NCBI RefSeq assembly: GCF_007655135.1
Contig: NW_022204191.1
Location: 1-64,000 of the forward strand
DNA: 64,000 bases
DNA from: Punica granatum
Taxonomy: Eukaryota > Streptophyta > Magnoliopsida > Myrtales > Lythraceae
Reading direction: 5' to 3'
The notes under the pieces are model-generated. The model did not search any database. It saw only the letters and a program-made list of their open reading frames with translations, and was not told the origin of the DNA. The first letter of the stretch is position 1; each line of letters begins with the position of its first letter. The translations under genes were made by a program, and so were the position numbers. Shown piece after piece: positions 24,401 through 38,100 of this stretch.

Positions 24401-27327
24401 ACCGCAAGTTCACCGAGCCACCTCTCTCGTGCCACTTGCAACCTTGCCGGGTCTGCTCACCCGGGCGAGTTTTACTTTTCCTGCACCTTAAGTTCGCCGA
24501 GCCGCCTCGCTTGTGTCTCTTGCAACCTGCCCGGGTCTGCCAACCCGTGCGAGTTCCCTTTCCTACATCAAAGTTCGCCGAGCCACCTCGCTCGTGCCTC
24601 ATGCAACCTTGCCAAGTCTGCTAACCTGTGCCAGTTTACTTTCTTGCACCGCAAGTTCACCGAGCCACCTCGCTCGTGCCTCTTGCAACCTTGCCGGGTT
24701 TGCTCAACCGTGCGAGCTTACTTTTCCTGCACCGCAAGTTCGCCGAGCCAACTCGCTCGTGCCTCTTGCAACCTTGTCGGGTGTTCTAACCAGTGAGAGG
24801 TTATTTTCTTGCACCTCAAGTTCACCGAGCCACCTCGCTCGTGCCTCTTGCAACCTTGCCGGGTCTGCTAACCCGTGCGAGTTTACGTTCTTGCACCGCA
24901 AGTTTGCCGAGCCACCTCGCTCGTGCCACTTGAAACCTTGCCCGGTCTGCTAACCCGTGCGAGCTTACGTTCGGGTACCGCAAGTTCACCGAGCCACCTC
25001 GCTCGTGCCACTTGCAACCTTGCCGGGTCTGCTCACCCGGGCGAGTTTACTTTCCTGCACCTTAAGTTCGCCGAGCCGCCTCGCTGTGTCTCTTGCAACC
25101 TGCCCCGGGTCTGCCAACCCGTGCGAGTTCCCTTTCCTACATCCAAGTTCGCCGAGCCACCTCGCTCGTGCCTCATGCAACCTTGCCAAGTCTGCTAACC
25201 TGTGCCAATTTACTTTCTTGCACCGCAAGTTCACTGAGCCACCTCGCTCGTGCCTCTTGCAACCTTGCGGGTTTGCTCACCGTTCGAGCATACTTTCCAG
25301 CACCGCAAGTTCGCCGAGCCAACTCGCTCGTGCCTCTTGCAACCTTGTCGGGTGTTCTAACCAGTGAGAGGTTATTTTCTTGCACCTCAAGTTCACCGAG
25401 CCACCTCGCTCGTGCCTCTTGCAACCTTGCCGGGTCTGCTAACCCGTGCGAGTTTACGTTCTTGCACCGCAAGTTTGCCGAGCCACCTCGCTCGTGCCAC
25501 TTGAAACCTTGCCCGGTCTGCTAACCCGTGCGAGCTTACGTTCGGGTACCGCAAGTTCACCGAGCCACCTCGCTCGTGCCACTTGCAACCTTGCCGGGTC
25601 TGCTCACCCGGGCGAGTTTACTTTCCTGCACCTTAAGTTCGCCGAGCCGCCTCGCTTGTGTCTCTTGCAACCTGCCCGGGTCTGCCAACCCGTGCGAGTT
25701 CCCTTTCCTACATCCAAGTTCGCCGAGCCACCTCGCTCGTGCCTCATGCAACCTTGCCAAGTCTGCTAACCTGTGCCAGTTTACTTTCTTGCACCGCAAG
25801 TTCACCGAGCCACCTCGCTCGTGCCTCATGCAACCTTGCCAAGTCTGCTAACCTGTGCCAGTTTACTTTCTTGCACCGCAAGTTCACCGAGCCACCTCGC
25901 TCGTGCCTCTTGCAACCTTGCCGGGTTTGCTCAACCGTGCGAGCTTACTTTCCTGCACCGCAAGTTCGCCGAGCCAACTCGCTCGTGCCTCTTGCAACCT
26001 TGTCGGGTGTTCTAACCAGTGAGAGGTTATTTTCTTGCACCTCAAGTTCACCGAGCCACCTCGCTCGTGCCTCTTGCAACCTTGCCGGGTCTGCTAACCC
26101 GTGCGAGTTTACGTTCTTGCACCGCAAGTTTGCCGAGCCACCTCGCTCGTGCCACTTGAAACCTTGCCCGGTCTGCTAACCGTGCGAGCTTACGTTCGGG
26201 TACCGCAAGTTCACCGAGCCACCTCGCTCGTGCCACTTGCAACCTTGCCGGGTCTGCTCACCCGGGCGAGTTTACTTTCCTGCACCTTAAGTTCGCCGAG
26301 CCGCCTCGCTTGTGTCTCTTGCAACCTGCCCGGGTCTGCCAACCCGTGCGAGTTCCCTTTCCTACATCAAAGTTCGCCGAGCCACCTCGCTCGTGCCTCA
26401 TGCAACCTTGCCAAGTCTGCTAACCTGTGCCAGTTTACTTTCTTGCACCGCAAGTTCACCGAGCCACCTCGCTCGTGCCTCTTGCAACCTTGCCGGGTTT
26501 GCTCAACCGTGCGAGCTTACTTTCCTGCACCGCAAGTTCGCCGAGCCAACTCGCTCGTGCCTCTTGCAACCTTGTCGGGTGTTCTAACCAGTGAGAGGTT
26601 ATTTTCTTGCACCTCAAGTTCACCGAGCCACCTCGCTCGTGCCTCTTGCAACCTTGCCGGGTCTGCTAACCCGTGCGAGTTTACGTTCTTGCACCGCAAG
26701 TTTGCCGAGCCACCTCGCTCGTGCCACTTGAAACCTTGCCCGGTCTGCTAACCCGTGCGAGCTTACGTTCGGGTACCGCAAGTTCACCGAGCCACCTCGC
26801 TCGTGCCACTTGCAACCTTGCCGGGTCTGCTCACCCGGGCGAGTTTACTTTCCTGCACCTTAAGTTCGCCGAGCCGCCTCGCTTGTGTCTCTTGCAACCT
26901 GCCCGGGTCTGCCAACCCGTGCGAGTTCCCTTTCCTACATCCAAGTTCGCCGAGCCACCTCGCTCGTGCCTCATGCAACCTTGCCAAGTCTGCTAACCTG
27001 TGCCAATTTACTTTCTTGCACCGCAAGTTCACTGAGCCACCTCGCTCGTGCCTCTTGCAACCTTGCCGGGTTTGCTCACCCGTTCGAGCATACTTTCCAG
27101 CACCGCAAGTTCGCCGAGCCAACTCGCTCGTGCCTCTTGCAACCTTGTCGGGTTTTCTAACCAGTGAGAGGTTATTTTCTTGCACCTCAAGTTCACCGAG
27201 CCACCTCGCTCGTGCCTCTTGCAACATTGCCGGGTCTGCTAACCCGTGCGAGTTTACGTTCTTGCACCGCAAGTTTGCCTAGCCACCTCGCTCGTGCCAC
27301 TTGAAACCTTGCCCGGTCTGCTAAACC

Positions 27328-28309
27328 GTGCGAGCTTACGTTCGGGTACCGCAAGTTCACCGAGCCACCTCGCTCGTGCCACTTGCAACCTTGCCGGGTC
27401 TGCTCACCCGGGCGAGTTTACTTTCCTGCACCTTAAGTTCGCCGAGCCGCCTCGCTTGTGTCTCTTGCAACCTGCCCGGGTCTGCCAACCCGTGCGAGTT
27501 CCCTTTCCTACATCCAAGTTCGCCGAGCCACCTCGCTCGTGCCTCATGCAACCTTGCCAAGTCTGCTAACCTGTGCCAGTTTACTTTCTTGCACCGCAAG
27601 TTCACCGAGCCACCTCGCTCGTGCCTCTTGCAACCTTGCCGGGTTTGCTCAACCGTGCGAGCTTACTTTCCTGCACCGCAAGTTCGCCGAGCCAACTCGC
27701 TCGTGCCTCTTACAACCTTGCCGGGTCTGCTAACATGTGCAAGATTACTTTCCTGCACCGCAAGTTCGCCGAGCCACCACGCTCGTGCTTCTTCTAACCT
27801 TGCCGCGTCTGCTCACCCGTGCGAGTTTACTTTCTTGCACCTTAAGTTCGCCGAGCCTCCTCGCTTGTGTGTCTTGCAACCTGGCCGGGTCTGCCAACCC
27901 GTACGAGTTCACTTTTCTGCATCGCAAGTTCGCCGAGCCACCTCGCTCGTGCCTCATGCAACCTTGCCAAGTCTGCTAACCTGTGCCAATTTACTTTCTT
28001 GCACCGCAAGTTCACTGAGCCACCTCGCTCGTGCCTCTTGCAACCTTGCGGGTTTGCTCACCCGTTCGAGCATACTTTCCAGCACCGCAAGTTCGCCGAG
28101 CCAACTCGCTCGTGCCTCTTGCAACCTTGTCGGGTGTTCTAACCAGTGAGAGGTTATTTTCTTGCACCTCAAGTTCACCGAGCCACCTCGCTCGTGCCTC
28201 TTGCAACCTTGCCGGGTCTGCTAACCCGTGCGAGTTTACGTTCTTGCACCGCAAGTTTGCCGAGCCACCTCGCTCGTGCCACTTGAAACCTTGCCCGGTC
28301 TGCTAAACC
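27328..28309 (+). repeat. 12-monomer (982-bp) tandem unit, copy 1
   Basis: Repeated directly downstream at an offset of 982 bp (27246 with 28228, 27328 with 28310, 27573 with 28555, 27867 with 28849). The 982-bp length equals the sub-period seen in the left subfamily although the monomer subtypes differ. Confidence 0.8.
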
Positions 28310-29291
28310 GTGCGAGCTTACGTTCGGGTACCGCAAGTTCACCGAGCCACCTCGCTCGTGCCACTTGCAACCTTGCCGGGTCTGCTCACCCGGGCGAGTT
28401 TACTTTCCTGCACCTTAAGTTCGCCGAGCCGCCTCGCTTGTGTCTCTTGCAACCTGCCCGGGTCTGCCAACCCGTGCGAGTTCCCTTTCCTACATCCAAG
28501 TTCGCCGAGCCACCTCGCTCGTGCCTCATGCAACCTTGCCAAGTCTGCTAACCTGTGCCAGTTTACTTTCTTGCACCGCAAGTTCACCGAGCCACCTCGC
28601 TCGTGCCTCTTGCAACCTTGCCGGGTTTGCTCAACCGTGCGAGCTTACTTTCCTGCACCGCAAGTTCGCCGAGCCAACTCGCTCGTGCCTCTTACAACCT
28701 TGCCGGGTCTGCTAACATGTGCAAGATTACTTTCCTGCACCGCAAGTTCGCCGAGCCACCACGCTCGTGCTTCTTCTAACCTTGCCGCGTCTGCTCACCC
28801 GTGCGAGTTTACTTTCTTGCACCTTAAGTTCGCCGAGCCTCCTCGCTTGTGTGTCTTGCAACCTGGCCGGGTCTGCCAACCCGTACGAGTTCACTTTTCT
28901 GCATCGCAAGTTCGCCGAGCCACCTCGCTCGTGCCTCATGCAACCTTGCCAAGTCTGCTAACCTGTGCCAATTTACTTTCTTGCACCGCAATTTCACTGA
29001 GCCACCTCGCTCGTGCCTCTTGCAACCTTGCCGGGTTTGCTCACCCGTTCGAGATTACTTTCCTGCACCGCAAGTTCGCCGAGCCAACTCGCTCGTGCCT
29101 CTTGCAACCTTGTCGGGTGTTCTAACCAGTGAGAGTTTATTTTCTTGCACCTCAAGTTCGCCGAGCCACCTCGATCGTGCCTCTTGCAACCTTGCCGGGT
29201 CTGCTAACCCGTGCGAGTTAACTTTCCTCCACCGCAAGTTCGCCGAGCCACCTCGCTCTTGCCTCTTTCAACCTTGCTGGGTTTGCTAACC
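28310..29291 (+). repeat. 12-monomer (982-bp) tandem unit, copy 2
   Basis: Second copy of the preceding 982-bp unit. It leads into the 1.83-2.0-kb units that carry the truncated 30-bp monomer. Confidence 0.75.
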
Positions 29292-29320
29292 CGTACGAGT
29301 TTACTTTCCTGCACCTTAAG

Positions 29321-31150
29321 TTCGCCGAGACTACTTTCCTGCACCGCAAGTTCGCCGAGCCACCTCGCTCGTGCCTCTTGCAGCCTTGCCGGGTCTGCTA
29401 ACCCGTGCGAGATTACCTTCCTGCAGCGCAAGTTCGCCGAGCCAACTCGCTCGTGCCTCTTGCAACCTTGCCGGGTTTGATCACCCATGCGAGTTTACTT
29501 TTCTGCATCGCATGTCCACGGAGCCACCTCGCTCTCCTCTTGAAACTTTGTTGGGTCTGGTAACCCGTTCGAGCACACTTTCCTGCACCGCAAGTTCGCC
29601 GAACCACCTCGCTCGTGCTTCTTCTAACCTTGCCGCGTCTTCTCACCCGTGCGAGTTTACTTTCCTGCACCTTAAGTTCGCCGAGCCTCCTCGCTTGTGT
29701 GTCTTGCAACCTGGCCGGGTCTGCCAACCCGTACGATTTCACTTTCCTGCATCGCAAGTTCGCCGACCCACCTCGCTCGTGCCTCATGCAACCTTGCCAA
29801 GTCTGCTAACCTGTGCCAATTTACTTTCTTGCACCGCAAGTTCACTGAGCCACCTCGCTCGTGCCTCTTGCAACCTTGCCGGGTTTGCTCACCCGTTCGA
29901 GCATACTTTCCAGCACCGCAAGTTCGCCGAGCCAACTCGCTCGTGCCTCTTGCAACCTTGTCGGGTGTTCTAACCAGTGAGAGGTTATTTTCTTGCACCT
30001 CAAGTTGACCGAGCCACCTCGCTCGTGCCTCTTGCAACATTGCCGGGTCTGCTAACCCGTGCGAGTTTACGTTCTTGCACCGCAAGTTTGCCGAGCCACC
30101 TCGCTCGTGCCACTTGAAACCTTGCCCGGTCTGCTAAACCGTGCGAGCTTACGTTCGGGTACCGCAAGTTCACCGAGCCACCTCGCTCGTGCCACTTGCA
30201 ACCTTGCCGGGTCTGCTCACCGGGCGAGTTTACTTTCCTGCACCTTAAGTTCGCCGAGCCGCCTCGCTTGTGTCTCTTGCAACCTGCCCGGGTCTGCCAA
30301 CCCGTGCGAGTTCCCTTTCCTACATCCAAGTTCGCCGAGCCACCTCGCTCGTGCCTCATGCAACCTTGCCAAGTCTGCTAACCTGTGCCAGTTTACTTTC
30401 TTGCACCGCAAGTTCACCGAGCCACCTCGCTCGTGCCTCTTGCAACCTTGCCGGGTTTGCTCAACCGTGCGAGCTTACTTTCCTGCACCGCAAGTTCGCC
30501 GAGCCAACTCGCTCGTGCCTCTTGCAACCTTGCCGGGTCTGCTAACATGTGCAAGATTACTTTCCTGCACCGCAAGTTCGCCGAGCCACCACGCTCGTGC
30601 TTCTTCTAACCTTGCCGCGTCTGCTCACCCGTGCGAGTTTACTTTCTTGCACCTTAAGTTCGCCGAGCCTCCTCGCTTGTGTGTCTTGCAACCTGGCCGG
30701 GTCTGCCAACCCGTACGAGTTCACTTTTCTGCATCGCAAGTTCGCCGAGCCACCTCGCTCGTGCCTCATGCAACCTTGCCAAGTCTGCTAACCTGTGCCA
30801 ATTTACTTTCTTGCACCGCAATTTCACTGAGCCACCTCGCTCGTGCCTCTTGCAACCTTGCCGGGTTTGCTCACCCGTTCGAGATTACTTTCCTGCACCG
30901 CAAGTTCGCCGAGCCAACTCGCTCGTGCCTCTTGCAACCTTGTCGGGTGTTCTTACCAGTGAGAGTTTATTTTCTTGCACCTCAAGTTCGCCGAGCCACC
31001 TCGATCGTGCCTCTTGCAACCTTGCCGGGTCTGCTAACCCGTGCGAGTTAACTTTCCTCCACCGCAAGTTCGCCGAGCCACCTCGCTCTTGCCTCTTTCA
31101 ACCTTGCTGGGTTTGCTAACCCGTACGAGTTTACTTTCCTGCACCTTAAG
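29321..31150 (+). repeat. Right-subfamily higher-order repeat, copy 1 (1,830 bp)
   Basis: Defined from one truncated monomer to the next (29321 to 31151): 22 full monomers plus one 30-bp unit, less a few bases. Landmarks 29371, 29413 and 29615 recur at 31201, 31243 and 31445. Confidence 0.8.
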
Positions 31151-33144
31151 TTCGCCGAGACTACTTTCCTGCACCGCAAGTTCGCCGAGCCACCTCGCTC
31201 GTGCCTCTTGCAGCCTTGCCGGGTCTGCTAACCCGTGCGAGATTACCTTCCTGCAGCGCAAGTTCGCCGAGCCAACTCGCTCGTGCCTCTTGCAACCTTG
31301 CCGGGTTTGATCACCCATGCGAGTTTACTTTTCTGCATCGCATGTCCGCGGAGCCACCTCGCTCTCCTCTTGAAACTTTGTTGGGTCTGGTAACCCGTTC
31401 GAGCACACTTTCCTGCACCGCAAGTTCGCCGAACCACCTCGCTCGTGCTTCTTCTAACCTTGCCGCGTCTTCTCACCCGTGCGAGTTTACTTTCCTGCAC
31501 CTTAAGTTCGCCGAGCCTCCTCGCTTGTGTGTCTTGCAACCTGGCCGGGTCTGCCAACCCGTACGATTTCACTTTCCTGCATCGCAAGTTCGCCGACCCA
31601 CCTCGCTCGTGCCTCATGCAACCTTGCCAAGTCTGCTAACCTGTGCCAATTTACTTTCTTGCACCGCAAGTTCACTGAGCCACCTCGCTCGTGCCTCTTG
31701 CAACCTTGCCGGGTTTGCTCACCCGTTCGAGCATACTTTCCAGCACCGCAAGTTCGCCGAGCCAACTCGCTCGTGCCTCTTGCAACCTTGTCGGGTGTTC
31801 TAACCAGTGAGAGGTTATTTTCTTGCACCTCAAGTTCACCGAGCCACCTCGCTCGTGCCTCTTGCAACATTGCCGGGTCTGCTAACCCGTGCGAGTTTAC
31901 GTTCTTGCACCGCAAGTTTGCCGAGCCACCTCGCTCGTGCCACTTGAAACCTTGCCCGGTCTGCTAAACCGTGCGAGCTTACGTTCGGGTACCGCAAGTT
32001 CACCGAGCCACCTCGCTCGTGCCACTTGCAACCTTGCCGGGTCTGCTCACCCGGGCGAGTTTACTTTCCTGCACCTTAAGTTCGCCGAGCCGCCTCGCTT
32101 GTGTCTCTTGCAACCTGCCCGGGTCTGCCAACCCGTGCGAGTTCCCTTTCCTACATCCAAGTTCGCCGAGCCACCTCGCTCGTGCCTCATGCAACCTTGC
32201 CAAGTCTGCTAACCTGTGCCAGTTTACTTTCTTGCACCGCAAGTTCACCGAGCCACCTCGCTCGTGCCTCTTGCAACCTTGCCGGGTTTGCTCAACCGTG
32301 CGAGCTTACTTTCCTGCACCGCAAGTTCGCCGAGCCAACTCGCTCGTGCCTCTTGCAACCTTGTCGGGTGTTCTAACCAGTGAGAGGTTATTTTCTTGCA
32401 CCTCAAGTTCACCGAGCCACCTCGCTCGTGCCTCTTGCAACCTTGCCGGGTCTGCTAACCCGTGCGAGTTTACGTTCTTGCACCGCAAGTTTGCCGAGCC
32501 ACCTCGCTCGTGCCACTTGAAACCTTGCCCGGTCTGTTAACCCGTGTGAGCTTACGTTCGGGTACCGCAAGTTCACCGAGCCACCTCGCTCGTGCCACTT
32601 GCAACCTTGCCGGGTCTGCTCACCCGGGCGAGTTTACTTTCCTGCACCCTAAGTTCGCCGAGCCGCCTCGCTTGTGTCTCTTGCAACCTGCCCGGGTCTG
32701 CCAACCCGTGCGAGTTCCCTTTCCTACATCAAAGTTCGTCGAGCCACCTCGCTCGTGCCTCATGCAACCTTGCCAAGTCTGCTAACCTGTGCCAGTTTAC
32801 TTTCTTGCACCGCAAGTTCACCGAGCCACCTCGCTCGTGCCTCTTGCAACCTTGCCGGGTTTGCTCAACCGTGCGAGCTTACTTTCCTGCACCGCAAGTT
32901 CGCCGAGCCAACTCGCTCGTGCCTCTTGCAACCTTGTCGGGTGTTCTAACCAGTGAGAGTTTATTTTCTTGCACCTCAAGTTCACCGAGCCACCTCGCTC
33001 GTGCCTCTTGCAACCTTGCCGGGTCTGCTAACCCGTGCGAGTTAACTTTCCTCCACCGCAAGTTCGCTGAGCCACCTCGCCCTTGCCTCTTTCAACCTTG
33101 CTGGGTTTTCTAACCCGTACGAGTTTACTTTCCTGCACCTTAAG
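31151..33144 (+). repeat. Right-subfamily higher-order repeat, copy 2 (1,994 bp)
   Basis: As the previous unit but two monomers longer (1,994 bp to the next truncated monomer at 33145). The order of subtypes is largely conserved, so copies differ by gain or loss of whole monomers. Confidence 0.8.
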
Positions 33145-35139
33145 TTCGCCGAGACTACTTTCCTGCACCGCAAGTTCGCCGAGCCACCTCGCTCGTGCCT
33201 CTTGCAATCTTGCCGGGTCTGCTAACCCGTGCGAGATTACCTTCCTACAGCGCAAGTTCGCCGAGCCAACTCGCTCGTGCCTCTTGCAACCTTGCCGGGT
33301 TTGATCACCCGTGCGAGTTTACTTTCATGCATCGCATGTCCGCGGAGCCACCTCGCTCTCCTCTTGAAACTTTGTTGGGTCTGGTAACCTGTTCGAGCAC
33401 ACTTTCCTGCACCGCAAGTTCGCCGAACCACCTCGCTCGTGCTTCTTCTAACCTTGCCGCGTCTTCTCACCCGTGCGAGTTTACTTTCCTGCACCTTAAG
33501 TTCGCCGAGCCTCCTCGCTTGTGTGTCTTGCAACCTGGCCAGGTCTGCCAACCCGTACGATTTCACTTTCCTGCATCGCAAGTTCGCCGACCCACCTCGC
33601 TCGTGCCTCATGCAACCTTGCCAAGTCTGCTAACCTGTGCCAATTTACTTTCTTGCACCGCAAGTTCACGGAGCCACCTCGCTCGTGCCTCTTGCAACCT
33701 TGCCGGGTTTGCTCACCCGTTCGAGCATACTTTCCAGCACCGCAAGTTCGCCGAGCCAACTCGCTCGTGCCTCTTGCAACCTTGTCGGGTGTTCTAACCA
33801 GTGAGAGGTTATTTTCTTGCACCTCAAGTTCACCGAGCCACCTCGCTCGTGCCTCTTGCAACATTGCCGGGTCTGCTAACCCGTGCGAGTTTACGTTCTT
33901 GCACCGCAAGTTTGCCGAGCCACCTCGCTCGTGCCACTTGAAACCTTGCCCGGTCTGCTAACCCGTGCGAGCTTACGTTCGGGTACCGCAAGTTCACCGA
34001 GCCACCTCGCTCGTGCCACTTGCAACCTTGCCGGGTCTGCTCACCCGGGCGAGTTTACTTTCCTGCACCTTAAGTTCGCCGAGCCGCCTCGCTTGTGTCT
34101 CTTGCAACCTGCCCGGGTCTGCCAACCCGTGCGAGTTCCCTTTCCTACATCCAAGTTCGCCGAGCCACCTCGCTCGTGCCTCATGCAACCTTGCCAAGTC
34201 TGCTAACCTGTGCCAGTTTACTTTCTTGCACCGCAAGTTCACCGAGCCACCTCGCTCGTGCCTCTTGCAACCTTGCCGGGTTTGCTCAACCGTGCGAGCT
34301 TACTTTCCTGCACCGCAAGTTCGCCGAGCCAACTCGCTCGTGCCTCTTGCAACCTTGTCGGGTGTTCTAACCAGTGAGAGGTTATTTTCTTGCACCTCAA
34401 GTTCACCGAGCCACCTCGCTCGTGCCTCTTGCAACCTTGCCGGGTCTGCTAACCCGTGCGAGTTTACGTTTTTGCACCGCAAGTTTGCCGAGCCACCTCG
34501 CTCGTGCCACTTGAAAACCTTGCCCGGTCTGTTAACCCGTGTGAGCTTACGTTCGGGTACCGCAAGTTCACCGAGCCACCTCGCTCGTGCCACTTGCAAC
34601 CTTGCCGGGTCTGCTCACCCGGGCGAGTTTACTTTCCTGCACCCTAAGTTCGCCGAGCCGCCTCGCTTGTGTCTCTTGCAACCTGCCCGGGTCTGCCAAC
34701 CCGTGCGAGTTCCCTTTCCTACATCAAAGTTCGCCGAGCCACCTCGCTCGTGCCTCATGCAACCTTGCCAAGTCTGCTAACCTGTGCCAGTTTACTTTCT
34801 TGCACCGCAAGTTCACCGAGCCACCTCGCTCGTGCCTCTTGCAACCTTGCCGGGTTTGCTCAACCGTGCGAGCTTACTTTCCTGAACCGCAAGTTCGCCG
34901 AGCCAACTCGCTCGTGCCTCTTGCAACCTTGCCGGGTCTTCTAACCAGTGAGAGTTTATTTTCTTGCACCTCAAGTTCACCGAGCCACCTCGCTCGTGCC
35001 TCTTGCAACCTTGCCGGGTCTGCTAACCCGTGCGAGTTAACTTTCCTCCACCGCAAGTTCGCTGAGCCACCTCGCCCTTGCCTCTTTCAACCTTGCTGGG
35101 TTTTCTAACCCGTACGAGTTTACTTTCCTGCACCTTAAG
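33145..35139 (+). repeat. Right-subfamily higher-order repeat, copy 3 (1,995 bp)
   Basis: Third copy, again bounded by truncated monomers (33145, 35140). It is followed by a short 848-bp version ending at 35988; 848-bp and 684-bp versions also occur at 21451-22299 and 22299-22983. Confidence 0.8.
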
Positions 35140-38100
35140 TTCGCCGAGACTACTTTCCTGCACCGCAAGTTCGCCGAGCCACCTCGCTCGTGCCTCTTGC
35201 AATCTTGCCGGGTCTGCTAACCCGTGCGAGATTACCTTCCTACAGCGCAAGTTCGCCGAGCCAACTCGCTCGTGCCTCTTGCAACCTTGCCGGGTTTGAT
35301 CACCCGTGCGAGTTTACTTTTCTGCATCGCAAGTTCGCGGAGCCACCTCGCTCTCCTCTTGAAACTTTGTTGGGTCTGGTAACCCGTTCGTGCACACCTT
35401 CCTGCACCGCAAGTTCGCCGAGCCACCTCGCTCGTGCTTCTTCTAACCTTGCCGCGTCTGCTCACCCGTGCGAGTTTACTTTCCTGCACCTTAAGTTCGC
35501 CGAGCATCCTCGCTTGTGTGTCTTGCAACCTGGCCGGGTCTGCCAACCCGTACGAGTTCACTTTCCTACATCGCAAGTTCGCCGAGCCACCTCGCTCGTG
35601 CCTCATGCAACCTTGCCAAGTCTGCTAACCTGTGCCAATTTACTTTCTTGCACCGCAAGTTCACTGAGCCACCTCGCTCGTGCCTCTTGCAACCTTGCCG
35701 GGTTTGCTCACCCGTTCGAGCTTACTTTCCTGCACCGCAAGTTCGCCGAGCCAACTCGCTCGTGCCTCTTGCAACCTTGTCGGGTGTTCTAACCAGTGAG
35801 AGTTTATTTTCTTGCACCTCAAGTTCACCGAGCCACCTCGCTCGTGCCTCTTGCAACCTTGCCGGGTCTGCTAACCCGTGCGAGTTAACTTTCCTCCACC
35901 GCAAGTTCGCCGAGCCACCTCGCCCTTGCCTCTTTCAACCTTGCTGGGTTTTCTAACCCGTACGAGTTTACTTTCCTGCACCTTAAGTTCGCCGAGACTA
36001 CTTTCCTGCACCGCAAGTTCGCCGAGCTACCTCGCTCGTGCCTCTTGCAACCTTGCCGGGTCTGCTAACCCGTGCGAGATTACCTTCCTACAGCGCAAGT
36101 TCGCCGAGCCAACTCGCTCGTGCCTCTTGCAACCTTGCCGGGTTTGATCACCCGTGCGAGTTTACTTTTCTGCAACGCAAGTTCGCGGAGCCACCTCGCT
36201 CTCCTCTTGAAACTTTGTTGGGTCTGGTAACCCGTGCGAGCATACTTTCCTGCACCGCAAGTTCGCCGAGCCACCTCGCTCGTGCTTCTTCTAACCTTGC
36301 CTGGTCTGCTCACCCGTGCGAGTTTACTTTCCTGCACCTTAAGTTCGCCGAGACTCCTTGCTTGTGCCTCTTGCAATCTTGCCCGATCTGCTAACCCGTG
36401 CAAGCTTATTTTCCTGCACCGCAAGTTCGCCAAGCCAACTCGCTCGTGCCTCTTGCAACATTGCCGGGTCTGCTAACCAGTGTGAGTTTACTTTGCTGCA
36501 CCGGAAGTTTGCCGAGCCACCTCGCTCGTGCCTCTTGCAACCTTGTCGGGTCTGCTATCCCGTGCGAACTTCCTTTCCTGCACCGCCATTTCGCCGAGCC
36601 ACCTCGCTCGTGCCTCTTGCAACCTTGCCGGGTCTGCTAACCCGTGCGAGATTACTTTCCTGCACCGCAAGTTCGCGGAGCCACCTCCTTCGTGCCTCTT
36701 GCAACCTTGCCGGGTCTGCTAATCCGTGCGAATTTACTCTCTTGCATCGCAAGTTCGCCTAGCCATCTCGCTCGTACCTCAAGCAACCTTGCCGGGTTTG
36801 ATAACCCGTGCGTGTTTACTTTCCTGCATCGCAAGTTCGCTGAGCCACCTCGCTCGCCTCTCTTGAAACCTTGCGAGCTTACTTTCCTGCACCTTAGGTT
36901 CGCCGAGCCACCTCGCTCGTGCCTCGTGCAAACTTGCCCGGTCTGCTAACCCGTGCGAGTTTACCTTCTTGCACCGCAAGTTCGCCGGCCGACCTCGCTC
37001 GTGCCTCGTGCAACCTTGCCGGGTCTGCTAACCCGTGCGAGCCTACTTTCCTGCACCGCAAGTTCGCTGAGCCACCTCGCTCGTGCCTCTTGCAACCTTG
37101 CCGGGTCTGCTAACCCGTGCGAGTTTACGTTCTTGCACCGCAAGTTTGCCGAGCCACCTCGTTCGTGCCACTTGAAACCTTGTCCGGTCTGCTAACCCGT
37201 GCGAGCTTACTTTCCGGCACCGCAAGTTCGCCGAGCCACCCCGCTCGTGCCACTTGCAAACTTGCCGGGTCCGCTAACCTGTGCGAGTTTACTTTCCTGC
37301 ACCGCAAGTTCGCCGAGCCAACTCGCTCGTGCCTCTTGCAACCTTGCCGGGTCTGCTAATCCGTGCGAGCTTACTTTCCTGCACCACAAGTTCGCCGAGC
37401 CACCTCGCTCGTGCCTCTTGCAACCTTGCCGGGTATGCTAACCCGTGCGAGTTTACTTTCTTGCAACGCCACTTCGCCGAGCCACCTCCCTCCGGCCTCA
37501 TGCAACCTTGCCAGATCTGCTAACCCGTGCGAGCTTACTTTCCTGCACCACAAGTTCGCCAAGCCTGCTCGCTCGTGCCTCTTGCAACCTTCCCGGGTCT
37601 GCTCACCCGTGCGAGTTAATTTTCTGCATCGCAAGTTCGTGGAGCCACCACACTCTCCTCTTGTAACTTTGCTGGGTCTCCTAACCCGTGCGAGTTTACT
37701 TTCCTGCACCGCAAGTTCGCCGAGCCACCTCGCTTGTGCTTCTTGTAACCATGTCGGGTCTGCTAACCAGTGAGAGTTTATTTTCTTGCACCTCAAGTTC
37801 GCCGAGCCACCTCGCTCGTGCTTCTTGCAACCTTGCCGGGTCTGCTAACCCGTGCGTGTTAATTTTCCTCCACCGCAAATTCGCCGAGCCACCTCGCTCT
37901 TGCCGCTTTCAACCTTGTTGTGTTTGCTAACCCGTGTTAGTTTACTTTCCTGCACCTTAAGTTCGCCGAGCCTACTTTCCTGCACCGCAAGTTCGCCGAG
38001 CCACCTCGCTCGTGCCTCTTACAACCTTGCCGGGTCTGCTAACCCGTGCGAGATTACTTTCCTGCAGCGTAAGTTCGCCGAGCCAACTCGCTCGTGCCTC

